DNA of 64,000 nt from Calothrix sp. PCC 7103. Its GTDB lineage: Bacteria > Cyanobacteriota > Cyanobacteriia > Cyanobacteriales > Nostocaceae. The stretch lies in NCBI RefSeq assembly GCF_000331305.1, contig NZ_KB217478.1, forward strand, positions 5,863,595-5,927,594. The letters are read 5' to 3'. Shown in pieces: positions 37,613-46,608 of the stretch; position 1 is the first letter of the stretch, and each line of letters opens with the position of its first letter. Below the pieces are notes generated by a model. That model worked only from the letters and a program-made list of their open reading frames with translations. It did no database searches and was not told the DNA's origin. The translations under genes were made by a program, and so were the position numbers.

Positions 37613-39970
37613 TTATTCCCTTTTGCCGATTAATAAATAAGTCGTCATCTTGCCTTTACCCTTAACTTCTATTTCACCACGTTCTTCAAAGATAAATTTA
37701 TCACGCAAAAGCTTATATGTAGTTTCCGATACTTGTATCTTGCCAATCAAACCGTGTGATTCCATGCGGCTGGCTATATTAACAGTATCCCCCCAAAGGT
37801 CGTAGGCAAACTTTTTAATCCCAATTACACCCGCAACCACAGCACCACTGTGAATGCCAATACGAATATTAAAGTTCTGGTGATTATCATTATTAAAAAT
37901 TTTGATTGCGTTTTGCATGTCAAGTGCCATACAAGCTATGCAAACGGCATGGTCAAGGCGCCGTTTTGGTAAACCACCGACCACCATATAAGCATCACCA
38001 ATAGTTTTGATTTTTTCTAACCCATAATGCTCGCTCAGTCGGTCAAAGGCTGAAAAAATTTGGTTGAGTAAGTTTACAAGTTGAATAGCACTCAACTGTG
38101 ATGATATTTGTGTAAAACCAACTATATCAGCAAACAAAACCGATACATCGGTAAAATTCTCCGCGATGTTGCCTGGTTTGTTTTTAAGCCTATTCGCTAT
38201 CGTTTCTGGTAGAATATTTAATAACAAACGTTCGGTTTGTTCTTGCTGCTGACGTAGGGCTGTTTCTGTAGCGACCCGTTGCGTAATATTACGAAAAATA
38301 CCGCGTGTTGCCACTGGCTTATTATCAACAAATTTACAACTAATATTACCTTCTACAATAATTTTCTGACCCTCCTTAGTTAAAAACGCTGTTTGTACAG
38401 TATCAATTTTTTCACCTGTTAAAACTTTGCAAAAAAGTCGGCGACTATGTTGTTGATACTCAGGATGGATAATTTCAAACATATTTAAATCGACAATATC
38501 AGCTTCGCTATATCCCAACGTTTCACACCAAGCACGATTTACATATATAAACTGTCCATAAGAAGTTACTGACTGTATCAAATCATTTGCGTTTTCAAAT
38601 AAATCTCGGTAGCGTTCTTCACTTTCTAACAAAGCTTCTTCTGCGTGTTTACGCTTAATGAATTCCGCAATTTGATTACCAGTCGATACCAGTATTTGTA
38701 ATAAATCAACATCAGCGATTTGTACATCGCGACTAAAAAAAGTCATTACCCCAAACACTTGATAATCGTCCAGGATAGGAAAACCAAATGCACCTCGTAA
38801 TCCTGCCATTTTAGCAGCAGTCGCGCGCGTATCAATTTCAGACTGTATATCTCGTATCCATAATGGAGAGCGTGTTTCCCAAATTTGACCTGGTAAACCA
38901 ACACCACTTGTATATGTAGTTTGCCAACTTACTGACTTAAAACTACGTGCAGCAATAGTACGTGCAGACCACACTTCTACACATCTAAGAGTTGGATTTA
39001 CATATGAAGAAGCTACACGTTTATAAGGCGCCGTGATATGCTGGTTTGGTGTCCATAGTTCTCCTAAATCCCATCCTAAATTTTCGCAAATTGCCTGGAT
39101 AATTTTTGGTATCGTCACAGCAATACTCAAAGACTCTGATAATACACGAGTTACCGCAAATTGAACGGCATGATGCTGCTGTCTACGTCTACGAGTTGTA
39201 ACATCTCGACCGACATACACAATATCTTCTAAACCTTTAATTTTTTTCTCAACTACCGAACACGAAAAAGCAACTAATATTTTTTCTTTAGTTTTAGTAC
39301 GACAAATAACTTCTATATTTTGGAAATATTTTTGAAACAAATTAGGCTGTTGAATTCCTTTCTGTAATAAACTATTATCGTCGATCAAAATTGAAATCGG
39401 TTCCTCTATCAGTTCAGCTTCGCTATATCCAAATAATTCAGTTGCAGATCGATTCACCTTTTTAATAATGCCAAATTTGTTTGTAACTATAAAAGCATCC
39501 GCCATCGAAGTGATAATTTTGTCCATATAATTTTTATATGACATCAAAACACTCGATAGTAAATTTGCCTCTTTTATATGTTGCGAAAACCCTTGCTCTA
39601 TTAGCATCTTACTTGTAACATCTTCAATTAAAATAATCAATCGGGAAGCAAAATTATCTTCTTTTTCAGCCAGGATATAAACATCAATATATAAATCACC
39701 TTGATTTTCATTGCATCGGTGAACTCCTTCAATCTCAAATAATTCTTCTTCACCGTGCAATATAGATAACAAAACATCTTCCAAACCAATAAGTTCTGGA
39801 AAACCTTGTCGAACATCTTGACCGATAGTTACCTGTTCAGGGTTTTGAGCAAATTGCTCAACTCCTTCAGATGTACTAATAATATTAAAATTGGCATCCA
39901 CTTCTAAACGTTCAAATTTACGTGGTACCTGATATTTGTTAAAAATTCGGTTGAGTACCTGGTATTTCAT
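37613..39970 (-). CDS. PAS/GAF-regulated class III adenylate cyclase
   Basis: The 785-residue protein has sensory modules followed by a cyclase: PAS-like segments (to about 265), a GAF domain (about 275-440), another PAS (about 450-575), and a class III cyclase (about 600-785). Metal-binding aspartates lie in SVLFADIVGFT and IGDAYMVVGG; the substrate-specifying Lys (KTIGDAY) and Asp (DLWGDTVN) are those of adenylate cyclases. Product is therefore predicted to be cAMP. It is soluble, convergent with the acetyltransferase gene (10 bp apart). Confidence 0.92.
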   Translation of the reverse strand: MKYQVLNRIFNKYQVPRKFERLEVDANFNIISTSEGVEQFAQNPEQVTIGQDVRQGFPELIGLEDVLLSILHGEEELFEIEGVHRCNENQGDLYIDVYILAEKEDNFASRLIILIEDVTSKMLIEQGFSQHIKEANLLSSVLMSYKNYMDKIITSMADAFIVTNKFGIIKKVNRSATELFGYSEAELIEEPISILIDDNSLLQKGIQQPNLFQKYFQNIEVICRTKTKEKILVAFSCSVVEKKIKGLEDIVYVGRDVTTRRRRQQHHAVQFAVTRVLSESLSIAVTIPKIIQAICENLGWDLGELWTPNQHITAPYKRVASSYVNPTLRCVEVWSARTIAARSFKSVSWQTTYTSGVGLPGQIWETRSPLWIRDIQSEIDTRATAAKMAGLRGAFGFPILDDYQVFGVMTFFSRDVQIADVDLLQILVSTGNQIAEFIKRKHAEEALLESEERYRDLFENANDLIQSVTSYGQFIYVNRAWCETLGYSEADIVDLNMFEIIHPEYQQHSRRLFCKVLTGEKIDTVQTAFLTKEGQKIIVEGNISCKFVDNKPVATRGIFRNITQRVATETALRQQQEQTERLLLNILPETIANRLKNKPGNIAENFTDVSVLFADIVGFTQISSQLSAIQLVNLLNQIFSAFDRLSEHYGLEKIKTIGDAYMVVGGLPKRRLDHAVCIACMALDMQNAIKIFNNDNHQNFNIRIGIHSGAVVAGVIGIKKFAYDLWGDTVNIASRMESHGLIGKIQVSETTYKLLRDKFIFEERGEIEVKGKGKMTTYLLIGKRE

Positions 39971-40044
39971 TATGGTACAAAATAACTATTATGATTAATC
40001 TACTTCTGTGGCGCCAGTAAGTAAAGCTTATGTGTCTTTCTCCT

Positions 40045-42036
40045 TTAGCCAAGAACGACTTTATCGCGTCCTCGACGCTTTGCAAGATTTAGTGCTTTTT
40101 CAGCAGCTGTGACAATACTGTCAGGTTCAGTTTGTGCTGTTGGCACAATACTGGCAACTCCAATACTGACGGTAAGAACATTGGCAGGAAGTCCTCCGAT
40201 TCCAGGATAATCACAAAGTATTGCTAGTTCTTTAATTAAAGCGCGAATTTTCTCAGCAATACTAACTGCTGTTACAGCATCCATACGGGTAAGAACAGCA
40301 AACTCCTCGCCACTATAGCGCGCAACTAATACCGACTTGAATAACTCCCGCATATTTACAGTAGTAGATGCGTTCAAATTATACTTACTGCCATCATCAA
40401 CTAAATTGTTAACTACATTCTGAATTACCCTAGCAATTTGACGCAAACAGTCATCACCAGCGGTTTCTCCGTAGGTTTTATTGTAGATTTTGAAGTAGTC
40501 GATATCACATATTATCAATGATAACGGTGTTCTTTCATTCAGTGTACCTTTTTCGCTTTCACCAACATAACGCTGCCATTCAATTTGTAGGTAAGTATTA
40601 AAGTAACGACGAGTGGCAAGCTGTGTTAGTTCGTCAATACTCGAACGATATCGCAACTGCTGGTTCTCTCGTTCTAATGCTTCAACACGAGTAATCGTTG
40701 TTTTTTGGCTAAAATCAAGTTGAGGCAGAAAGTAAAGCCGAAATAATTCACATGTGCTCACCGCACGCTCACCTTCCAAATTTACTAATCCTAAACTTTC
40801 TAAACGTTGTGCTGCCATTGTTTCTAACTTTACCGGAGCAGAAGCCGTAATTACCTCATAAAAAGCTGCTGCAATTTCAGGTTGTTGACGTAACAATAAT
40901 AAATATTGACGCAAATATGCATCATAAATCCCTGTATCTGTTGGTGCCTGTTGTAGCAATTTCTGTAAATTCCCAGCTAGTCCTCCTTGTCCAACCAAAT
41001 AGTATAAAGCCAATCGAATTAAGTAAGGATGTCCTCCTACCATCGCCATCAAACTTTCAACTTCTACTCCGCTATGCCAATCCAAACCATGTAGCTTTGC
41101 TAAAACCTGAACTTCTTCTTTGGTAAACGGCTTTAGCTTGATTGGTAAACCAATATTAAACGGTGAATCAGTCAAACGCAACGGGATAATGATTTCCTCT
41201 GAATGCACAAGCACCAAGCGTAGTTTCTGCCAAACATCATGAGATTTTGCCTGCTCGTACCACGAACGTAACAAAGGTAAAAAATCTCTGGCGATTTCCG
41301 GATACTCTAGCACTATATCTACTTCATTCAGCACCAACACCACAGGATTTTTTAACGGAGCTAGCAAATAATCCTGAAAATAAATGGAGCAGCTAATTTT
41401 GCTACCCATATCTTTATCCCAATAATTATCTAACTCCGAAGAAATTCCTAACTCTCGACTTACGTTAGCGCAAAACCAGCGTAAAAACTTGTCAATATTG
41501 GTACATACTGCTGTGTCCGCTTGCTGAAAATCCAAACTCACAGTCTGATAACCAACATCGTTCGCATGTGCCAAAATTCTCAGTACCAGCGAACTTTTAC
41601 CCATTTTTTTGGCTGCTTTTATACATATAGCCCCTCCTGATTCGGTAATTTGAGTACGAGCAACTTCCTCAATCGGGGCACGATTAATATAAAATGGTGA
41701 ATCAAGTGATACTGGACCATTCGGAAATTCTAACGCTATAGGTGTTACTGGACGACTAAACAAAGCAATGGTTTGCTGCTGCTTCTTATTCAATGGGCGC
41801 GCTTCCAATAATTGACGAAAGTTGGATTTCTGAATTGGTTCCTCCCACAAATCGCTCAAAGATTGCCATAAAGAGGAAGCAACTTTTCTAACTCGTTCTT
41901 CTCCGTAGTGCGCTTCTAGTGCGATACTTGTATAAGTTTTACCTTCCCATGAAGCGCGCAACACAAGTTCTTGAAGTGGAGTTAAACCATTAGGAAAGCT
42001 TGCTTTTACTAGCTGTAAAACTTCTTCAATTGTCAT
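40045..42036 (-). CDS. Novel-architecture protein: HTH-like N-terminus, AAA-type ATPase and GGDEF domain
   Basis: A 663-residue protein. Residues 1-90 resemble the helical N-terminus of cyanobacterial AAA_35/vWA-MoxR-associated proteins (LTPLQELVLRASWEGKTYTS). Residues about 110-440 are an AAA/STAND-like ATPase with Walker A AAKKMGKSSL and Walker B-like VVLVLNEVD. Residues about 470-663 are a GGDEF domain (DELTQLATRRYFN, IICDIDYFKIYN); the active motif reads SGEEF, with Ser for the first Gly, a variant known in active diguanylate cyclases. Cyclic-di-GMP synthesis gated by ATPase conformation is inferred. No GGCGCC lies in the gene. Confidence 0.85.
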   Translation of the reverse strand: MTIEEVLQLVKASFPNGLTPLQELVLRASWEGKTYTSIALEAHYGEERVRKVASSLWQSLSDLWEEPIQKSNFRQLLEARPLNKKQQQTIALFSRPVTPIALEFPNGPVSLDSPFYINRAPIEEVARTQITESGGAICIKAAKKMGKSSLVLRILAHANDVGYQTVSLDFQQADTAVCTNIDKFLRWFCANVSRELGISSELDNYWDKDMGSKISCSIYFQDYLLAPLKNPVVLVLNEVDIVLEYPEIARDFLPLLRSWYEQAKSHDVWQKLRLVLVHSEEIIIPLRLTDSPFNIGLPIKLKPFTKEEVQVLAKLHGLDWHSGVEVESLMAMVGGHPYLIRLALYYLVGQGGLAGNLQKLLQQAPTDTGIYDAYLRQYLLLLRQQPEIAAAFYEVITASAPVKLETMAAQRLESLGLVNLEGERAVSTCELFRLYFLPQLDFSQKTTITRVEALERENQQLRYRSSIDELTQLATRRYFNTYLQIEWQRYVGESEKGTLNERTPLSLIICDIDYFKIYNKTYGETAGDDCLRQIARVIQNVVNNLVDDGSKYNLNASTTVNMRELFKSVLVARYSGEEFAVLTRMDAVTAVSIAEKIRALIKELAILCDYPGIGGLPANVLTVSIGVASIVPTAQTEPDSIVTAAEKALNLAKRRGRDKVVLG

Positions 42037-42537
42037 CAGTCATTTGGTTGAGAAAAGGTGATTGTAAATGGATTTGATAAGTTTTTATCTATGAACTTAA
42101 AAATGCTGCTAAGTATTTATGTAGCTTCAGCTTCTCGAACTGCATAGCGCTATTGTTCAAGAAACTACAGTAGGGTATTGACTTTTTGACTAAGTTATGA
42201 AACATTTGTCCTGGTTAGATTACAGACACTTACAAAACTAGCCAGACGAGTCTATCAATAGGTTTAATCTTATTTTCATGTAAACATGTATACTTCATTT
42301 TGCCATTACTTGGAACATATGGCGAATTTAATGTAGTCTTTTTTTGGTTTTTTTTTTTGAAGCGTGTGTGGAAAGTAACGAGATTGATTACATTTTTCAG
42401 TTTACGTCCAAACAACTTAAGTACACGATTGGTAATAGTCGTTAACAATTAATGCGCGCAGCAATGAGTGTAAGTTTACAGTCAGGGTGAATTGACCGCG
42501 TAGAGCTACAAGATACTTGAACCATCGTACAGCAGCT
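42037..42537. other. Intergenic region, no supported gene
   Basis: The 501-bp divergent gap between the AAA-GGDEF gene and the kinase-like gene has only a short Lys-rich minus-strand frame (42230-42448) without a family match, ribosome binding site or GGCGCC. I treat it as non-coding promoter DNA. Confidence 0.5.
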
Positions 42538-44040
42538 ATGCACATTGAAGAACCAGCCACCCATAATTTTATTGAGGTTGATTTTCAACCCCAACAATTA
42601 GCACCACTCCAAACTCTTTTAAAGAGCAACCAGTCATGTCAACTCTTACTAAGACAAGTCACTCAAATCATCGATGCAAACCCAGCATCAGAACTTGCAA
42701 CGACTTTACAAGCTATCGCTGAAAAGTTACGACAGTTTTTAGATACGCAACAAGTCGTAATTTATTCGATTCATGGCAACGACTCAACAATTGATCCAAA
42801 TTCTTTAATTTCCTCCCCTAACCTCAATCATACAAACAGCAATCACTCAATCGCTGTACCCATTTTTACACGTAACTTCAGTATGTCAGGCACCTCAACT
42901 TTGGAGCGTGTTCTTTGGGGAATGTTAATTGCGAATGGTTCTCATATGCTAAGTTGCGAGCAACAGGAATGCAGCATACTTAAATTAATTGCACGAGAAA
43001 TTAGTGTTGCAATTCAACAAGCTCAACTTTTAACAAAACTACAAGCTGAAACCGAAGCACGCAACCGCATCGAAACGCAAGCAAACCAATATTTACAACA
43101 AATCGACCATCAAAGCTTATATATTGAACAAATTCAGCGGCAGTTGCTCTCGAAAGAAAAAATAGCCACACTTGGAGAACTAATCGTCGATTTAGTCAAA
43201 GAAATTCAAGATCCTGTTGAATTTATCTTTAACACTCTATACTCTGCAAGTCAATACGCTGAAGATTTAATACAATTGCTCGAACATTACGAACATTACT
43301 ACCCAACACCCCCTGCGACACTACCTACTTTTCTTCAGTCTCTTGATACCAACTTTATTAAAACCGACTTTATTAAATTACTATGGTCGTTACGAGCAGG
43401 TTCAGAACAACTTCAAAAAAAAGTTTCTGCACTGCACAACTTTTCTGATGACTCACGTCAAATCAAGAAAATCAATTTAAATCATACAATCTCAGGCGCC
43501 ATCGCAATTTTAGAGCATCGCCTCAAACAACAGCAAAATCGACCTGGCATTGAAATCGTCAAAGAATTTGGAGATATTCCACTCGTCGAATGTCTACCAA
43601 GTGAGATAAATCAAGTTTTTATATCACTCCTCACAAATGCCATCGAAGCTCTAGAAGAACGCATGAACTATGACAGCTCTTTCATGCCCAAAATTTGGGT
43701 TAGCACAGAAATACTAAGCAGCCATTTATCATTACTAAGTAATACCTCGGTCTTATCTAATAAGCAAAAACAAAAAGTCTTAATACACATCTACGATAAT
43801 GGAACGGGTATTCTTCCTCATATACAGCGACGCATGTTTGAACCATTCTTTACAACAAAACCAATCGCTAAAAGTATGGGACTAGGACTAGCCATTAGCA
43901 AGCAAATTATTGAACAAAACCATCGTGGTAAACTTCGTTGCAACTCTCAATTAGGTCATGGGGCAGAATTTGTCATTGAAATTTGCACGTCTGGTAGACA
44001 TAATGCCGATATCAAAAAGCACGCTAATTTTTCAATATAA
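42538..44040 (+). CDS. GAF histidine-kinase homologue with Lys in place of the phospho-acceptor His
   Basis: About 500 residues: a GAF-like domain (about 30-165), a coiled coil, a HisKA-like dimerisation helix and a HATPase domain ([44 protein letters not shown]). Where its relative at 18302-20569 reads GVAHEINNP, this reads DLVKEIQDP: the acceptor is Lys221 (codon 43198-43200). The G2 box is SMGLGL, not GTGLGL. It therefore cannot autophosphorylate in the usual way but may still bind ATP or pair with another kinase. The ATG at 42538 is preferred to a TTG seven codons upstream. Confidence 0.85.
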   Translation: MHIEEPATHNFIEVDFQPQQLAPLQTLLKSNQSCQLLLRQVTQIIDANPASELATTLQAIAEKLRQFLDTQQVVIYSIHGNDSTIDPNSLISSPNLNHTNSNHSIAVPIFTRNFSMSGTSTLERVLWGMLIANGSHMLSCEQQECSILKLIAREISVAIQQAQLLTKLQAETEARNRIETQANQYLQQIDHQSLYIEQIQRQLLSKEKIATLGELIVDLVKEIQDPVEFIFNTLYSASQYAEDLIQLLEHYEHYYPTPPATLPTFLQSLDTNFIKTDFIKLLWSLRAGSEQLQKKVSALHNFSDDSRQIKKINLNHTISGAIAILEHRLKQQQNRPGIEIVKEFGDIPLVECLPSEINQVFISLLTNAIEALEERMNYDSSFMPKIWVSTEILSSHLSLLSNTSVLSNKQKQKVLIHIYDNGTGILPHIQRRMFEPFFTTKPIAKSMGLGLAISKQIIEQNHRGKLRCNSQLGHGAEFVIEICTSGRHNADIKKHANFSI

Positions 44041-44828
44041 ATAAAAATTTTTACTATATTCGCACAATAATAATTTTAACTGTAAATCTCAACTATCTAA
44101 AAGAGGGTTTTAACCCCTTTTTATTTGATAAAAGTTAATTGCTTGATATTTAGTTTTTATTATTTGTATTCTTCGCATTGCTCATAATTCAACTAGCATG
44201 ATATTTGCTGCTACATAGTACAAGCAAAATTAAATTGCTTATACTCATAATGGTCTATTTTATGCTAGTACTTATGACATAATTTAAAGTAACTATATAG
44301 TTATAAGTTGAAATAACATATCTCAGCCAATGTTGCAAAAAAGACCAATAATGATAGTTATTTTCATTGATATGTAAGTATTATTTTTAATCAAGTATTT
44401 AGGTAGTCAATACTTAATTAGGTAGTATATTTACCAATATTTATGTAAAATAGATAACAAATATAATCATAATAATAAGAATTAAATATTACTACTGAGA
44501 GCCTAGTAAATAGCTAGAATGCTTATATACAGAGAGTTTTATTTTTTAAAGCAGTAAGTATTCATCTGATTAGAATAAATTTATATGGGTTTTATATATA
44601 ATTAAAAAAAAATAAAAATCACATCATAAAAAAGTAATATTCTAAGTAATTATTTTGATAATAAAAATAACAAAGGACATAAGTTTACAAAAACTTCATA
44701 AATGTTTCATGTTTTTTTTAAAAAATAGTGAAATACAGATGCAATCGATATATACACTGTGAAATGAGATAAAAAAGTTCCCTATGGCTCAAAAGACTAA
44801 ATCATTTTGAAATTGAGTTATTAAAGCC
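44041..44828. other. Very AT-rich 788-bp leader region upstream of the HetP-family gene
   Basis: No gene is visible. Apart from one GC-rich palindrome (44097-44127) the region is extreme in A/T content, with many poly-A/T runs. It should contain the promoter and possibly a long untranslated leader of the HetP-family gene. I found no clear NtcA site (GTA-N8-TAC) by eye. Confidence 0.55.
44097..44127. promoter_or_regulatory. GAGGGTTTTAACCCCTT palindrome: terminator or HetR-site-like element
   Basis: AAAAGAGGG and CCCCTTTTT arms flank TTTTAA, followed by TTTATTTG. It lies about 60 bp past the kinase-like gene, so it can serve as its Rho-independent terminator. It also matches 14 of 17 positions of the palindrome I recall as the HetR target upstream of Anabaena hetP (GAGGGGTCTAACCCCTC), and it lies upstream of a HetP-family gene. 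Sequence alone does not separate these roles. Confidence 0.55.
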
Positions 44829-45023
44829 ATGAATAAAAAGCAGATTGAAGAAGTTATCAAGGCAATTATCGCTGGTAAGTACTCTTGGGCTTGTGTTCTT
44901 ATCCTACGTTTTAATGGGTATGACCCCTTGCATTATATTCCTTACCGTACTTACATACGATTGCTCAAAGATAATTATCAAATCGATAGAGAAAATGCGA
45001 GTTTGACGAATAGTAGAACTTGA
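44829..45023 (+). CDS. Short HetP-family protein (Asl1930-like)
   Basis: The 64-residue protein is almost entirely the conserved HetP core: [20 protein letters not shown] followed by [18 protein letters not shown]. HetP of Anabaena promotes commitment to heterocyst differentiation, and its homologues, including the short Asl1930, modulate the timing; the short length and missing C-terminal extension fit the Asl1930 type. It acts in the cytoplasm by an unknown mechanism. It stands alone after a long AT-rich leader and is followed by a strong terminator. hetR lies 2.8 kb further on. Confidence 0.9.
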   Translation: MNKKQIEEVIKAIIAGKYSWACVLILRFNGYDPLHYIPYRTYIRLLKDNYQIDRENASLTNSRT

Positions 45024-45176
45024 GTGTTCTTGATGCCAAAATGTGAGAAGACCGAAAACATAACAAATAAGCACAAAATTAAAATCATTACATAGTCCAC
45101 ATTTTGAACTGGTACAAGCTAGACTTGACAGTTACTAAAAGCCAATTGGTTAGCACAGAAATAATGGTATTAATAT

Positions 45177-45201
45177 AGGTGGGTATACATCCCACCTTTT
45201 T
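45177..45201 (+). terminator. Rho-independent terminator after the HetP-family gene
   Basis: Perfect AGGTGGG / CCCACCT stem, seven-base loop, then TTTTT and a second T run. It lies 22 bp before the cytochrome b gene, so it ends the HetP-family transcript and could also attenuate read-through into the cytochrome operon. Confidence 0.8.
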
Positions 45202-45223
45202 AATGGCTTTTTTTTAAGTGACT

Positions 45224-45817
45224 ATGACCACCCTACCGAAACCACAGAAAATTCCCAAAATTGCTATTGCGGCAAAAGTATTCCACTGGATAAACATCGT
45301 GAGTTTATCAACTATGCTTACCAGTGGACTACAAATTTATAACGCCAACCCAGTATTTGGAGGACGTGCAGGTTTACATATTCCTCCAATTTTTGCCTTG
45401 GGAGGTTGGTTAGCTGGTGGTAGACATTGGCACTTTGCGGCAATGTGGGTCTTTTCTCTGAATTTACTCTGGTATGGTATTTTTGTTTTAGTGACTCGAC
45501 GCTGGCGCCATCGTTATGTAGGATTACTAGACATCAAAGCATTGCAAAAAAGTCAAAACCCCAAACGTTTAACATTTGCTTGGCATCGAATCGCCTACAC
45601 TAGTATCATTCCAATTCTTTTATTTGCGATATTTACTGGAATAGGAATGTACAAACCTGCTCAATTTCCGTGGATTGTAGACTTTTTTGGAAGTTGGCAA
45701 GCTTTGCGTATAGTTCATTTTGCTACAGTACCACTCGTAATAATTTTCGCGTTTGTCCACTCGTACTTAGCGCGCAAAGTTGGTGGCACAGAATTTACAG
45801 AATCAATGTTTTGGTAA
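45224..45817 (+). CDS. Membrane cytochrome b subunit partnered with a molybdoenzyme
   Basis: About 197 residues with four or five membrane helices and paired histidines for b-type haem: KVFHWINIVSLSTMLTSGLQ in the first helix, FAWHRIAYTSIIPILLFAIF and LRIVHFATVPLVIIFAFVHS in later helices. It matches the cytochrome b561/thiosulfate-reductase-type subunits that pass electrons between quinones and a periplasmic molybdenum enzyme, encoded six bases downstream. The ATG at 45224 is two codons after a GTG that could also serve. Confidence 0.85.
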   Translation: MTTLPKPQKIPKIAIAAKVFHWINIVSLSTMLTSGLQIYNANPVFGGRAGLHIPPIFALGGWLAGGRHWHFAAMWVFSLNLLWYGIFVLVTRRWRHRYVGLLDIKALQKSQNPKRLTFAWHRIAYTSIIPILLFAIFTGIGMYKPAQFPWIVDFFGSWQALRIVHFATVPLVIIFAFVHSYLARKVGGTEFTESMFW

Positions 45818-45823
45818 TTCACT

Positions 45824-46552
45824 ATGGGTCTAATTCATGCACCGAGTCTCAAATTAACACGGCGCCAGTTTTTAACGATATCAGGAATATCAGGCGGCAG
45901 TCTACTACTTTCTGGTTGTGGTTCACCGCTGTTTGAAGATGTTGCAGGTGCAATTTCCGAACCGTTGAATCAAAAAGTCGAATCATTTATTTTTGGACTG
46001 AAACCGCAAAAACTCGTACCCGAATTCTCGGTGTCAGAAATCGACAATAAAGCACTAATCGTCAATACCTTTCGTAATACACCAATTATCGATGTAGAAA
46101 AGTACCGTTTGGTAGTAGATGGAGATGTAAATAATCCTTTAAGCTTGAGCATGGCAGAAATACAAAAGCTGCCGCTAACTTCAATGATTATCCGTCATGT
46201 TTGTGTAGAGGGGTGGGCAGCAATCGTGCAATGGGCAGGTGTGCGTCTACGTGATATTATTGCATTATCACAGCCTAAACAAAATGTCAAATACGCATAT
46301 TTTATATCGGCAGACAAATATTATTCAAGTTGGGATATTGCTTCCTCTGTACACCCACAAACATTACTAGCTTATCAAAAAAACGGTGAACCATTACCAA
46401 TAGATAACGGGGCGCCTCTACGGTTAGCGTCACCAGTTAAACTTGGTTATAAACAAAGCAAATGGGTGACTCAAATAAGTTTAGTCAGTAATTTATCCCA
46501 CTACAAAGGATACTGGGAAGACCAAGGTTACGAATGGTTTGCAGGATTATAA
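45824..46552 (+). CDS. Molybdopterin-dependent oxidoreductase, Tat-exported lipoprotein (MsrP/YedY-like)
   Basis: A 242-residue sulfite-oxidase-fold protein. The N-terminus has a twin-arginine motif (LTRRQFLTISG) and then LLLSGCG, a lipobox-like end, implying Tat export and lipid anchoring. The molybdenum-ligating cysteine is in IIRHVCVEGWAAIVQW, and the GAPLRLASPVKLGYKQSKWV block matches the family. Substrate is unknown; methionine sulfoxide reductases and sulfite-oxidase relatives share this fold. With the cytochrome b gene it forms a two-gene membrane electron-transfer unit. Confidence 0.9.
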   Translation: MGLIHAPSLKLTRRQFLTISGISGGSLLLSGCGSPLFEDVAGAISEPLNQKVESFIFGLKPQKLVPEFSVSEIDNKALIVNTFRNTPIIDVEKYRLVVDGDVNNPLSLSMAEIQKLPLTSMIIRHVCVEGWAAIVQWAGVRLRDIIALSQPKQNVKYAYFISADKYYSSWDIASSVHPQTLLAYQKNGEPLPIDNGAPLRLASPVKLGYKQSKWVTQISLVSNLSHYKGYWEDQGYEWFAGL

Positions 46553-46553
46553 A

Positions 46554-46582
46554 TGTAGAGACGTGATATATTACGTCTCTAC
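46554..46582. repeat. GTAGAGACGTGATATATTACGTCTCTAC palindrome
   Basis: A near-perfect 28-bp palindrome of the dispersed family, starting at the molybdoenzyme stop and ending 27 bp before the transporter start. Confidence 0.85.
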
Positions 46583-46608
46583 AAAATTTGTTTCAAATTT
46601 AGAAAAAT

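Noticed and set aside
42230-42448. A 72-codon minus-strand frame rich in Lys and Asn
   Set aside because: No family resemblance, no ribosome binding site, composition typical of random AT-rich DNA, and it lies in a promoter gap.
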